NCBI GenBank assembly: GCA_024653385.1
Contig: JANLFZ010000260.1
Location: 1 to 8,765, forward strand
Direction: 5' to 3'
Origin: Thermoguttaceae bacterium
Lineage (GTDB): Bacteria > Planctomycetota > Planctomycetia > Pirellulales > Thermoguttaceae
Length of the DNA stretch: 8,765 bases
Shown here: piece after piece, positions 1 through 6,057 of the stretch
Position numbering within the stretch: the first letter of the stretch is position 1
Layout: each line of letters opens with the position of its first letter
Translations under genes and position numbers: made by a program
The notes under the pieces: model-generated
Databases searched by the model: none
What the model was told of the DNA's origin: nothing
What the model saw: the letters and a program-made list of their open reading frames with translations, nothing else

Positions 1-99
1 CTCGAAAAGCACCTCCGGGCCCGCGTGCCCGCCGTGGGCCGCGTGGTGATCCACGTCGAGCCCGCCCAACGCGACGCACACGGCGGCAAGCCCTCGTAG
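1..99 (+). CDS. C-terminal end of a probable cation diffusion facilitator (CDF) family metal efflux transporter (partial)
   Basis: Frame 1 is open from the left edge and ends at TAG 97-99, giving the last 32 residues of a protein. The segment has a short amphipathic helix (LEKHLRARVP), a beta strand (VGRVVIHVEP) and a loose polar tail. The 'E..LR...P.V..V.IHVEP' pattern is the usual end of the cytoplasmic C-terminal domain of CDF/FieF/CzcD-type transporters, which export Zn, Fe, Co or Mn from the cytosol and use this domain to dimerise and sense metal. The membrane part lies outside the window, so neither the family nor the metal can be confirmed here. Only a short tail is visible and other proteins with a ferredoxin-like end are possible. 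No clear terminator follows it. Confidence 0.6.
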   Translation, partial: LEKHLRARVPAVGRVVIHVEPAQRDAHGGKPS

Positions 100-191
100 C
101 GGCCCATCGAACGGCGCGCTCGCGGCCGGTCCGTCACGACGCACCCCACTGAAGAAAAACAGATACCCCCCGAAAGATATTACCGCGCCGG

Positions 192-220
192 TTGCGATTC
201 GGGGACGGGCTGACTATACT
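192..220 (+). promoter_or_regulatory. Candidate sigma70-type promoter for the four-helix membrane protein gene
   Basis: TTGCGA at 192-197 (4 of 6 matches to the -35 consensus) is followed after exactly 17 bp by TATACT at 215-220 (5 of 6 matches to -10). It sits 54 bp upstream of the ATG at 275, in an AT-richer patch of otherwise GC-rich DNA. Planctomycete housekeeping promoters are poorly characterised, so this rests on consensus and placement only. Confidence 0.5.
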
Positions 221-274
221 AGTTACCAGAGACGGCAACGGCAGCTCGCCTCCAATACCGGGAGGTCGGTGGCC

Positions 275-979
275 ATGAACAGCGCCGATCTGTTGCGGAC
301 CCTCTCCGGGTGCAAGTTCTATCGGAGCTATCAACAGCTCCAGGATCGGACCCGACCCGCAGTTGCCCGATCGACAACGCGCCACGGGTACAAGTCGGGA
401 TGCCCCCCGGATCCCCAGACCGCGCAGGCCGCGAGGAACCGGCTGTTTCTCAGGTACTGCGCCGTGCTTGGGGCAATGCTCGTCGGGGTGATCGTGCTTT
501 TCGTTGTGCCGTTGTGGCTGGTCTATCCGCCCTACGGAAAAGCCTGTCTGCTCGCGTTGCCCCCGATGGTCCTGTGCGCCCTGAGCTGGATGGCCGGCGC
601 GTGGTGGGGTAGCAGCAAGAACCAAGTCACCCTGATGGCCGTCACTCTCGGCGCCATCCCCATCCGCGTGCTTCTCGTGCTGGTCTGGGCGTGGCTGGTC
701 TTCTCGATTCCCGGGATGGTCAAGCTGGTCTTCGTGCTCGCCCTGATGGGCCACTGGATGGTGTTCTCCATTCCCGAGGTCGCCATGATGATCGAGCTGA
801 CCGGCCGCGCGGCACGCGCGTCCTCGGCAGACCAACCCTCGCGCATGGCGCCCGCGCCGGAATCCCAGGTCCACCGATCGCACGGACGCCCCTGGCAGCG
901 CCATTGGCGGCGCAACGGGGTCCAGCCGCTCGGGCCTCTGGCCGCGGCGCAGACGAGCAACGGCCCCAGGCCGCGCTGA
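275..979 (+). CDS. Four-helix integral membrane protein of unknown function
   Basis: A 234-residue protein. The ATG at 275 is preferred over the GTG six bases earlier because GGAGG at 261-265 lies 9 bases upstream of it. Residues 1-55 are polar and low in hydrophobicity. Four hydrophobic segments follow at roughly 61-83, 89-110, 119-145 and 148-175, separated by short loops such as WWGSSKNQ and by a Pro-Gly turn. Residues 180-234 form an Arg/Pro/Gln/Ser-rich tail that is probably cytoplasmic and disordered. The helical hairpin pattern and size recall AtpI (ATP synthase protein I)-like or other small four-helix membrane proteins, but I see no diagnostic motif and no ATP synthase gene next to it, so no function is assigned. 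It stands alone behind its own candidate promoter, and 248 bp separate it from the next gene. The hydrophobic core makes it very likely to be a real gene; the exact N terminus is less sure. Confidence 0.72.
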   Translation: MNSADLLRTLSGCKFYRSYQQLQDRTRPAVARSTTRHGYKSGCPPDPQTAQAARNRLFLRYCAVLGAMLVGVIVLFVVPLWLVYPPYGKACLLALPPMVLCALSWMAGAWWGSSKNQVTLMAVTLGAIPIRVLLVLVWAWLVFSIPGMVKLVFVLALMGHWMVFSIPEVAMMIELTGRAARASSADQPSRMAPAPESQVHRSHGRPWQRHWRRNGVQPLGPLAAAQTSNGPRPR

Positions 980-1227
980 CCGGCAGCAGCAGGTCGCGTG
1001 GCACGCCCGGGGCGAGGCGGGTCGGGTGGCACGGCCGGAGCGCCGCGATGCCCGTGGGCGGGTCCGACGGGTCGAGCGGTTTGGTCGCCCCCCCGCATTG
1101 ATCTGGCGGCCCAACGCCGATTCTGGTACCCTGCCCGCCTCGTCAAGAGCAAGGGCGCCTGCAAAGGATGTCTCGCGCGACGGATTTCTGCCGTTTCCTG
1201 GGCTGTTCTGGCCTGCGGAGTCGTGAC

Positions 1228-2415
1228 ATGAGAGCCTGTCGTTCCAATTCGGGTTGGCCGCTCACGCCGGCATGGGCCTTCATCGCTTGGGGCGTCTTGG
1301 CTGCCACTAGCGCGGGGCAGTCGTGGGAGAGTGCCAGTGGCCTGGGGCTATCCACGTCCAATACCGCTCCGCCAACGGTTGGGCAGGAGATGACCCTCGA
1401 TCCGCGCGGATTGCCGAACGAGACCATGGTTCGGCCGGGCGATACGCTTGCGCCGTGGGCCGGCCCCGCATTCGGGCAAGCACCGGCTCAGGCGCGACGC
1501 CCCGAGTCGATTCTCTCCTTCGAGAAGCCGGACGGCCCTGTCTTCTACCTGGACTATCGCGCCCGCTCGATTTCCGATAGCCACACGTCGTACGAGTTTG
1601 GAACGCCGGAGCCTCCGCCCGATGGTTGGACGCCGCTAAGCCGGTTGGTGTTCCCTCTCGATTCGTTCTGGCATGGGGTCGAGGCCGGCCTGGAAGGGTC
1701 GAGTTGGGCGGTGCGCGTCGAGTGGCTCACCCCGATGCAAAGCCGAATCCAAGGCGATCTGGAGGATTACGACTGGTATCCTCCGAATGCCGACGGGTCG
1801 TTCACCGACCTGGGCGTGGCGCGCCAACGATGGACCGACGGCCAGATGCTCGACCTCGAGGCCGAGTTCCGCCTCTTGGACCGCCCACTGGGACTTCCGT
1901 TTTCCGCGTGGCCGGTCGGCGGGTTCCGCTGGCAGCGGTTCGGCATCATGACGTACGACGTGTTTCAGCTCAAATACGAGAACTACTGGGATCCCGCGCC
2001 CTGGTCGTACTACGGCGACGTGATCGCCTTCAAACAGCAGTACTACACGGGGTACGTCGGCGCCCAGATCCGCTCGACCATCGAGCGTGGGTGTCTGCCG
2101 CCGCTGCGGCTTACCTTCCAGGGCGATTGGGGCTGGGTCGACGGCTTCAACATCGATCACCACCTCCTCCGTGAAGGCGATCGCTACACCAAGGAGAGCA
2201 CTCACGGCGATTCGTGGCACACGGCCCTGGTCGCCGAAATGCTCGTTCGCCAGCGCCTGAGCCTCGGGTTCGAAGTCGACTACCTTCAGATTCGCACCAA
2301 AGGACGCCACCACCTGATCAACGTCCCCGAAGGGGTGGACGTGATGTGGGACCACGGGGTCCGGGCATGGTCGGACCAAACGTGGCTGACGGCCTTCCTG
2401 CGCCTGCGGATCTAG
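1228..2415 (+). CDS. Omptin-like outer-membrane aspartate protease (OmpT/Pla family), with long N-terminal linker
   Basis: A 395-residue exported protein, probably an endopeptidase in the outer membrane with its active site facing outward. The ATG at 1228 is chosen because GGAG at 1217-1220 precedes it by 7 bases; it gives a signal peptide (Arg near the N terminus, hydrophobic 15-29, cleavage near ATSAGQ). An ATG at 1168 in the same frame has no properly spaced RBS. Residues 31-102 are a Pro/Gly/Ser-rich linker. From about 104 on, alternating aromatic and polar residues suggest a beta-barrel. By hand alignment with E. coli OmpT: LEDYDW (178-183) matches MVDQDW, so D180/D182 correspond to D83/D85; GWVDGFNIDHH (302-312) matches GWVESSDNDEH without gaps, so D310/H312 correspond to D210/H212. 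The distance D180-D310 is 130 (127 in OmpT), and H312 lies 83 residues from the end (85 in OmpT). FTDLG (192-196), FKQQYYTGYVG (268-278) and R237 also align. Odd points: the extra linker, and a final Ile where OmpT has Phe. Confidence 0.85.
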   Translation: MRACRSNSGWPLTPAWAFIAWGVLAATSAGQSWESASGLGLSTSNTAPPTVGQEMTLDPRGLPNETMVRPGDTLAPWAGPAFGQAPAQARRPESILSFEKPDGPVFYLDYRARSISDSHTSYEFGTPEPPPDGWTPLSRLVFPLDSFWHGVEAGLEGSSWAVRVEWLTPMQSRIQGDLEDYDWYPPNADGSFTDLGVARQRWTDGQMLDLEAEFRLLDRPLGLPFSAWPVGGFRWQRFGIMTYDVFQLKYENYWDPAPWSYYGDVIAFKQQYYTGYVGAQIRSTIERGCLPPLRLTFQGDWGWVDGFNIDHHLLREGDRYTKESTHGDSWHTALVAEMLVRQRLSLGFEVDYLQIRTKGRHHLINVPEGVDVMWDHGVRAWSDQTWLTAFLRLRI

Positions 2416-2485
2416 CCAATCCGTCTTGCCGGCGGCGCATTGCGGACACGCGCCGCTCTTTGTCCCCCGTTGTCGGAACGCCTGG

Positions 2486-3229
2486 ATGACGCTTCACGAC
2501 GAGCTTGTGGTCACCGGCAATTGGCTTTTCCGCTGGAGGAGCTACCTGCCGGCCTTCATGATCTTGCCCAGCGTATTGGCCGTACACGATTTCGAGGATT
2601 GGCGATGCGCCGATGCCGGTCCCGATCCGTGGGGGCTTTGTTGCCTCGCGGTGTCGCTGGTCGGCTTGGCGATTCGCATTGCCACGGTCGGCCATGTTCC
2701 CAAGGGAACCTCGGGACGGAACACGCGCGACGGCCAGATTGCCGAGTCGCTCAATACCACCGGCATGTATTCCATCGTGCGGCACCCGTTGTACGTGGGC
2801 AACTTCGTCAGTTGGTTCGGCATTTCGATGTTCCCCCGGCATTGGTGGCTGTGCGTGATCTTCGTGCTCGCCTTCTGGCTGTATTACGAACGCATCGTGT
2901 TCGCCGAGGAGGAATTCTTGCGCAAGCGGTTCGGCGAGGCGTGGCTCGATTGGGCACGGCGCACGCCGACCTTCATACCAAGGCTTTCGATCTGGCGGCC
3001 TCCCGCGCTTCCCTTCTCGCTGCGGAGCGTGTTGCGCCGCGAGTACTCGGGGCTCTTCGGGATCATCGTCTGCTTCTACTCGCTGGAGATCTACTCCCAC
3101 GTGACGCACTTGGGCGAGTTCAACGTCCATCCGCTCTGGACGGCGATCTTTCTGTCGGGTCTTGCCATTTACGTGACGCTGCGGACGCTCAAGAAAACCA
3201 CGTCGCTGTTGGCCATCGAGGGGCGCTAG
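2486..3229 (+). CDS. Isoprenylcysteine carboxyl methyltransferase (ICMT)/phospholipid methyltransferase-like membrane protein
   Basis: A 247-residue integral membrane protein of the ICMT/PEMT superfamily, which transfers methyl groups from S-adenosylmethionine to lipid-linked or lipid-embedded acceptors. Hydrophobic segments lie at about 21-36, 48-68, 104-116, 120-138, 187-204 and 217-233. The family signature is clear: GMYSIVRHPLYVGN (93-106), with the Arg-His-Pro that begins the SAM-binding part, then E141-E143, FG (149-150), W153..W156 and TPTFIP (160-165). The ATG at 2486 is chosen; upstream GGAA (2475-2478) is a weak RBS, and a TTG at 2426 would add 20 residues with no better signal. Prokaryotes lack the classic prenyl-cysteine substrate and the acceptor is unknown; Leptospira LmtA of this superfamily methylates a lipid A phosphate. 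The gene follows the omptin-like gene by 70 bp on the same strand, so the two may be co-transcribed and both may act on the envelope, which is an inference. Confidence 0.82.
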   Translation: MTLHDELVVTGNWLFRWRSYLPAFMILPSVLAVHDFEDWRCADAGPDPWGLCCLAVSLVGLAIRIATVGHVPKGTSGRNTRDGQIAESLNTTGMYSIVRHPLYVGNFVSWFGISMFPRHWWLCVIFVLAFWLYYERIVFAEEEFLRKRFGEAWLDWARRTPTFIPRLSIWRPPALPFSLRSVLRREYSGLFGIIVCFYSLEIYSHVTHLGEFNVHPLWTAIFLSGLAIYVTLRTLKKTTSLLAIEGR

Positions 3230-3290
3230 GCTTGCGGATGGCAACCCGCGGCGCGCTCGCTGTGCCGCGACTGCCCAGAGCGGCGATCTT

Positions 3291-3311
3291 GCCCGGCCTG
3301 TACTGCCGGGC
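3291..3311. terminator. GC-rich hairpin between convergent genes, possible bidirectional terminator
   Basis: GCCCGGC (3291-3297) and GCCGGGC (3305-3311) form a perfect 7-bp stem with a 7-base loop. It lies 61 bp after the methyltransferase stop and 16 bp beyond the stop of the small gene on the opposite strand, which is where a shared terminator would be expected. Neither strand has a U-run after the stem, so it is not a textbook intrinsic terminator. Confidence 0.4.
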
Positions 3312-3327
3312 CTTCCGGCGCGTCCGG

Positions 3328-3669
3328 CTAGTAGCCCTTGGCGTGGCCGCAGTCTCGGTAGTCGCCGTAATAGCCCGTGTGCGACCAAGCTTGGGCGTGG
3401 CGGTGAGCGCCGAAGTACCCGTAGTTGTACGTGGGCGCGCCCAGCGCCTGCCCGTACCACGGACGGGGGGAAGGAATGATGGCCGGGCTAGGATAGGGAT
3501 GGGCCCCAGGACCGGGGTAGGCTTCTTCGAGGTAGGCGGCGGTGGCCGGGTCGGAGGCCCGGTACGCCCGGTATCTGGAAAGCCATTCCCGTCCCACCCC
3601 CGCCGCGGAGCGCGGGATCGCCAGCCAAAGCACAAGCGCCGCAAGCAAGCCAACGCGAGCCGAATGCAC
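3328..3669 (-). CDS. Small secreted tyrosine-rich protein of unknown function
   Basis: A 113-residue protein. The GTG at 3669 is chosen because a strong Shine-Dalgarno run (GGGAAGGGAG, complement of 3676-3685) ends 6 bases upstream and because it places a signal peptide exactly at the N terminus (Arg5, hydrophobic core 7-19, cleavage near SAAG 21-24). An ATG at 3720 would add 17 residues in front and bury the signal. The mature part (about 89 residues) has a charged helical start (25-50), a Pro-rich middle (52-71) and a Tyr/Gly/His-rich end (72-113). It carries 13 Tyr, 5 His and one Cys (107). No domain is recognised. Tyr/Gly-rich small secreted proteins can be surface or matrix components, or can come from composition bias; the function is unknown. 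It runs convergently to the methyltransferase gene and lies 138 bp downstream of apt with its own candidate promoter. Confidence 0.68.
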   Translation of the reverse strand: MHSARVGLLAALVLWLAIPRSAAGVGREWLSRYRAYRASDPATAAYLEEAYPGPGAHPYPSPAIIPSPRPWYGQALGAPTYNYGYFGAHRHAQAWSHTGYYGDYRDCGHAKGY

Positions 3670-3733
3670 GGGGGACTCCCTTCCCGCAGGATAGATTACC
3701 GTCGGCTGACGAAACCCCATGGGACGAGGATCA

Positions 3734-3753
3734 GCCGAAGATTCCGCTTCGGC
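3734..3753 (-). other. Hairpin in the apt / small-gene interval (leader stem or apt terminator)
   Basis: GCCGAAG (3734-3740) and CTTCGGC (3747-3753) form a perfect 7-bp stem with a 6-base loop. It begins 55 bp downstream of the apt stop and would also lie at the very 5' end of a transcript started from the candidate promoter at 3759-3788. There is no U-run. It may be a terminator of apt or a 5' stabilising stem of the small gene's mRNA; the sequence does not decide. Confidence 0.35.
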
Positions 3754-3758
3754 CCTGG

Positions 3759-3788
3759 ATTATCGGCCGATACGGGCCAGAATGTTGA
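3759..3788 (-). promoter_or_regulatory. Candidate promoter of the small tyrosine-rich gene, overlapped by a palindrome
   Basis: Read on the minus strand, TCAACA (complement of 3783-3788, 4 of 6 matches to -35) is followed after 18 bp by GATAAT (complement of 3759-3764, 5 of 6 matches to -10). Transcription would start near 3752 and give a leader of about 80 bases. The perfect palindrome TATCGGCCGATA at 3761-3772 covers most of the -10 and part of the spacer, as an operator would. It is enclosed by GGCCC (3751-3755) and GGGCC (3774-3778). Confidence 0.38.
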
Positions 3789-3807
3789 ACAAAAGCGACC
3801 GGTCTGG

Positions 3808-4341
3808 CTAATCGAATTGCACGAGGCTGAACCGATCGTACCGGCTGATTTTCTTCGCCCCACCCAAGGCACGCAGTTCGATGAGGAACGCACAGCCGGC
3901 CACCGTGCCTCCCGCCTTCTCGATCAGTCGGCAGCAGGCGTCCATGGTCCCGCCGGTCGCCAACACATCGTCGACGACCAACACCTGCGATGCCCGCGGG
4001 ATCGCGTCCTCGTGCATTTCCAAGGTATCCTGCCCATACTCCAGGTCGTAGGTCTCGCGCAGCGTCTTGTACGGCAGTTTCCCTTTCTTGCGGATCGGCA
4101 CGAGCGCACTATTCAGGCGGATCGCCAGCGGGGCCGCCAGCAAAAAGCCTCGCGACTCGGCAGCCGCCACCACGTCGATCGGGCGCTGGGCGGCCCAGTC
4201 GGCAATGGCCGAAATCGCCTGCTGGAACGCCACCGGGCTCGATAACAGCGGTGTGATGTCGCGGAAGATCACCCCGGGCTTGGGGAATCCGGGGATGTCG
4301 CGGATGTAGTCGGTCAGTCGAACCTCGTGTGCGTGGGGCAA
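3808..4341 (-). CDS. apt: Adenine phosphoribosyltransferase (Apt)
   Basis: A 177-residue cytosolic purine-salvage enzyme that makes AMP and pyrophosphate from adenine and PRPP. It is full length for the family (about 170-180). It shows the N-terminal DIPGFPKPGVIFRDITPLL (15-33), the flexible-loop region ESRGF (62-66) and RKKGKLP (84-90), and the PRPP-binding loop VLVVDDVLATGGT (120-132), with the two acidic residues D124 and D125. The start is TTG at 4341, supported by GGAGGAG (complement of 4348-4354) 6 bases upstream and by alignment with the usual family N terminus; no ATG or GTG lies nearby in frame. It is transcribed divergently from the oxidoreductase operon. Identity is secure. Confidence 0.96.
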   Translation of the reverse strand: MPHAHEVRLTDYIRDIPGFPKPGVIFRDITPLLSSPVAFQQAISAIADWAAQRPIDVVAAAESRGFLLAAPLAIRLNSALVPIRKKGKLPYKTLRETYDLEYGQDTLEMHEDAIPRASQVLVVDDVLATGGTMDACCRLIEKAGGTVAGCAFLIELRALGGAKKISRYDRFSLVQFD

Positions 4342-4394
4342 GGTGGACTCCTCCAGCGGATCTCATGGATCTCGATGAACCACAAGCCACGGCG

Positions 4395-4400
4395 AGTATA
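4395..4400 (-). promoter_or_regulatory. Candidate -10 element for apt
   Basis: Complement of 4395-4400 reads TATACT (5 of 6), 53 bp upstream of the apt TTG start. The hexamer 17 bp further upstream (TTCCGT) matches -35 poorly, so only the -10 is supported. Confidence 0.28.
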
Positions 4401-4449
4401 GACCCTTGGTTCGTGGCACGGAAGGGGTATCTGAGTTGATCCGCGTGGC

Positions 4450-4478
4450 TTGACAGCGTTTCGCCCCGTACCTACCTT
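4450..4478 (+). promoter_or_regulatory. Candidate promoter of the oxidoreductase-hydrolase operon
   Basis: TTGACA at 4450-4455 is a perfect -35 hexamer. After 17 bp comes TACCTT at 4473-4478, a weak -10 (3 of 6 matches, including the key T-A and final T). It lies 75 bp upstream of the ATG at 4554, inside the 212-bp divergent region shared with apt. Confidence 0.38.
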
Positions 4479-4553
4479 GGCGCTGGGGCGTGCGGAGGGT
4501 TCCGCGCGCCGGTTTGGGAACTTGCCCTGTTTCTTGCGCCTTGGGAGGCCGAC

Positions 4554-5978
4554 ATGTCTGTTCTTCACCGTCGCGAGTTGCTCAAGTCGTCGGCGGTCGT
4601 CGCGGCGGCGACGATCGTCCCCTTCCGCACCCTCTATCCGCGGGGCGCGTCGGCCGCGACGAGCTATGCGGCCAACGAGAAGCTGAACATCGCGGGGATC
4701 GGCGTCGGCGGGCAGGGGGGAAGCCATGTCGGTCCATCGCTTCAGGAGAATCTCGTGGCCGCGTGCGATGCGTGGGACGGGGCCGTGGCCGGGTGCCTGC
4801 GCCGTGTCGAGCAGGTGTACAAGGAGCGTGGCGTGAAGGCCCCGCTCCCCAAGGCCTTCGCCGACTACCGCGAGATGTTCGACAAGATGGCCGGCCAGAT
4901 CGACGCGGTGGTGGTGGCCACGCCCGACAACCACCATGCCCCGGCCTCGATGCTGGCCATCCGCAACGGCAAGCACGTCTACTGCGAGAAGCCGCTGACC
5001 CACGACATCTACGAGGCCCGGCAGCTTGCCCTGGCCGCGCGGCAGCACAAGGTGGCCACGCAGATGGGCAATCAGGGCCGCGCCTCGGAAGGATGGCGCC
5101 TGTTGTGCGAGTTCATTTGGGCCGGAGTGATCGGGAACGTGCAGGAAGTCCACGTCTGGACCGACCGGCCCGGCATCCCCACCCGCTTCTGGTGGCCCCA
5201 AGGCGGCAACCGGCCCGCAGGCAGCGATCCGGTGCCCAACGGCCTGCACTGGGACGTTTGGCTTGGGCCCGCGCCCGAGCGGCCCTATCTGGCCACGTAC
5301 AAGGAGGGCAAGTTCCGCGGCAAGAACGTCTACCAGCCGTTCGTCTGGCGGGGCTGGTGGGACTTCGGCACCGGGGCGTTGGGCGACATCGGTTGCCATG
5401 CGATGAGCGGCATCTTCTCGGCCTTGAAAATCGAGCACGCCGCGGCGGCAACCTTGGTGAAGGACTCGGGCGACACGACTCAGGAAATGTTTCCCAGCGC
5501 CTCGATCATCGCCTGGGACATTCCCAAGCGCGGCCCCATGCCCCCTTGCAAGATCTTCTGGTACGACGGCGGACTGTATCCGCCGCGCGAAGTCGGCGAA
5601 TTGCCCCAGGGCAAGGAGTACCCAGACAACGGCATGATCGTCGTGGGCGACAAGGGCAAGCTCACGTTCTACGGCGCCGGGCCTCGCCTGATCCCCGAGG
5701 AACGCATGAAGGACCTCAAGAAACCCGATCCCGTCATCCCGCGATGCGAAAGCGACCATTTCCGCGAATGGGTCACGGCGTGCAAGGGCGGACGGCCCGC
5801 CTTCTCGAACTTCGACCACGCCGGCCCGCTTACCGAGATGGTGCTCTTGGGGAACCTGGCGATTCGCGCGGGCGTGGGGCATCGGGTCGAGTGGGATGGC
5901 CCCAACCTCAAGGTGACCAACCTGCCCGAGCTGAACCGACTGGTCAAACGCGAGTATCGCCGCGGCTGGACGCTCTAG
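4554..5978 (+). CDS. Tat-exported Gfo/Idh/MocA family oxidoreductase
   Basis: A 474-residue NAD(P)-dependent sugar or cyclitol dehydrogenase-type protein. GGGAGG at 4543-4548 precedes the ATG by 5 bases. The N terminus HRRELLKSS (5-13) with a hydrophobic stretch to about 22 and cleavage near GASAA (31-35) is a twin-arginine signal, so the folded enzyme with bound cofactor should go to the periplasm. The Rossmann fold begins at LNIAGIGVGGQGGSH (44-58). VVVATPDNHHAP (119-130) and CEKPLT (144-149) follow. K146, D278 and H282 (the latter two in GDIGCH) match the Lys/Asp/His catalytic set of inositol dehydrogenase. The protein is longer than cytosolic members, as is common for Tat-type planctomycete paralogues, which are numerous and mostly uncharacterised; some relatives (GH109) use NAD to cleave glycosides, so a glycosidase role is not excluded. 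It is the first gene of the cluster, 79 bp before the DUF4038 hydrolase gene. Confidence 0.93.
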   Translation: MSVLHRRELLKSSAVVAAATIVPFRTLYPRGASAATSYAANEKLNIAGIGVGGQGGSHVGPSLQENLVAACDAWDGAVAGCLRRVEQVYKERGVKAPLPKAFADYREMFDKMAGQIDAVVVATPDNHHAPASMLAIRNGKHVYCEKPLTHDIYEARQLALAARQHKVATQMGNQGRASEGWRLLCEFIWAGVIGNVQEVHVWTDRPGIPTRFWWPQGGNRPAGSDPVPNGLHWDVWLGPAPERPYLATYKEGKFRGKNVYQPFVWRGWWDFGTGALGDIGCHAMSGIFSALKIEHAAAATLVKDSGDTTQEMFPSASIIAWDIPKRGPMPPCKIFWYDGGLYPPREVGELPQGKEYPDNGMIVVGDKGKLTFYGAGPRLIPEERMKDLKKPDPVIPRCESDHFREWVTACKGGRPAFSNFDHAGPLTEMVLLGNLAIRAGVGHRVEWDGPNLKVTNLPELNRLVKREYRRGWTL

Positions 5979-6057
5979 GGAGCCGCGGAAAAACCATGAG
6001 GATGGACGCAAGGCGAGCGGCCGTTTCGTTCCGCCTCGACCAGTGCCGGAGACTGCG

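Noticed and set aside
993..1038. Imperfect direct repeat, 18 bp with 16 matches, 28 bp apart (GTCGSGTGGCACGSCCGG)
   Set aside because: Only two copies, in very GC-rich noncoding DNA with no associated element; probably chance or slippage.
134..1114. Minus-strand 326-codon frame opposite the four-helix protein
   Set aside because: The composition (His, Gly, Arg, Pro) is typical of an antisense shadow, while the plus frame has four membrane helices, an RBS and a promoter.
1168..1227. Upstream ATG at 1168 as start of the omptin-like gene
   Set aside because: No properly spaced Shine-Dalgarno sequence, and it would put 20 polar residues in front of the signal peptide; the ATG at 1228 has GGAG 7 bases before it.
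2440..4245. 601-codon open frame on + running across the methyltransferase, the small gene and apt
   Set aside because: It overlaps three supported genes on both strands, has no RBS, and its translation is Arg/Pro-rich without any fold signature.
4356..4444. Inverted pair GCGGATC / GATCCGC and two GGATCTC copies 9 bp apart in the apt upstream region
   Set aside because: Seven-base matches 75 bp apart are expected by chance, and the pair does not line up with the candidate promoters in a way that suggests an operator.
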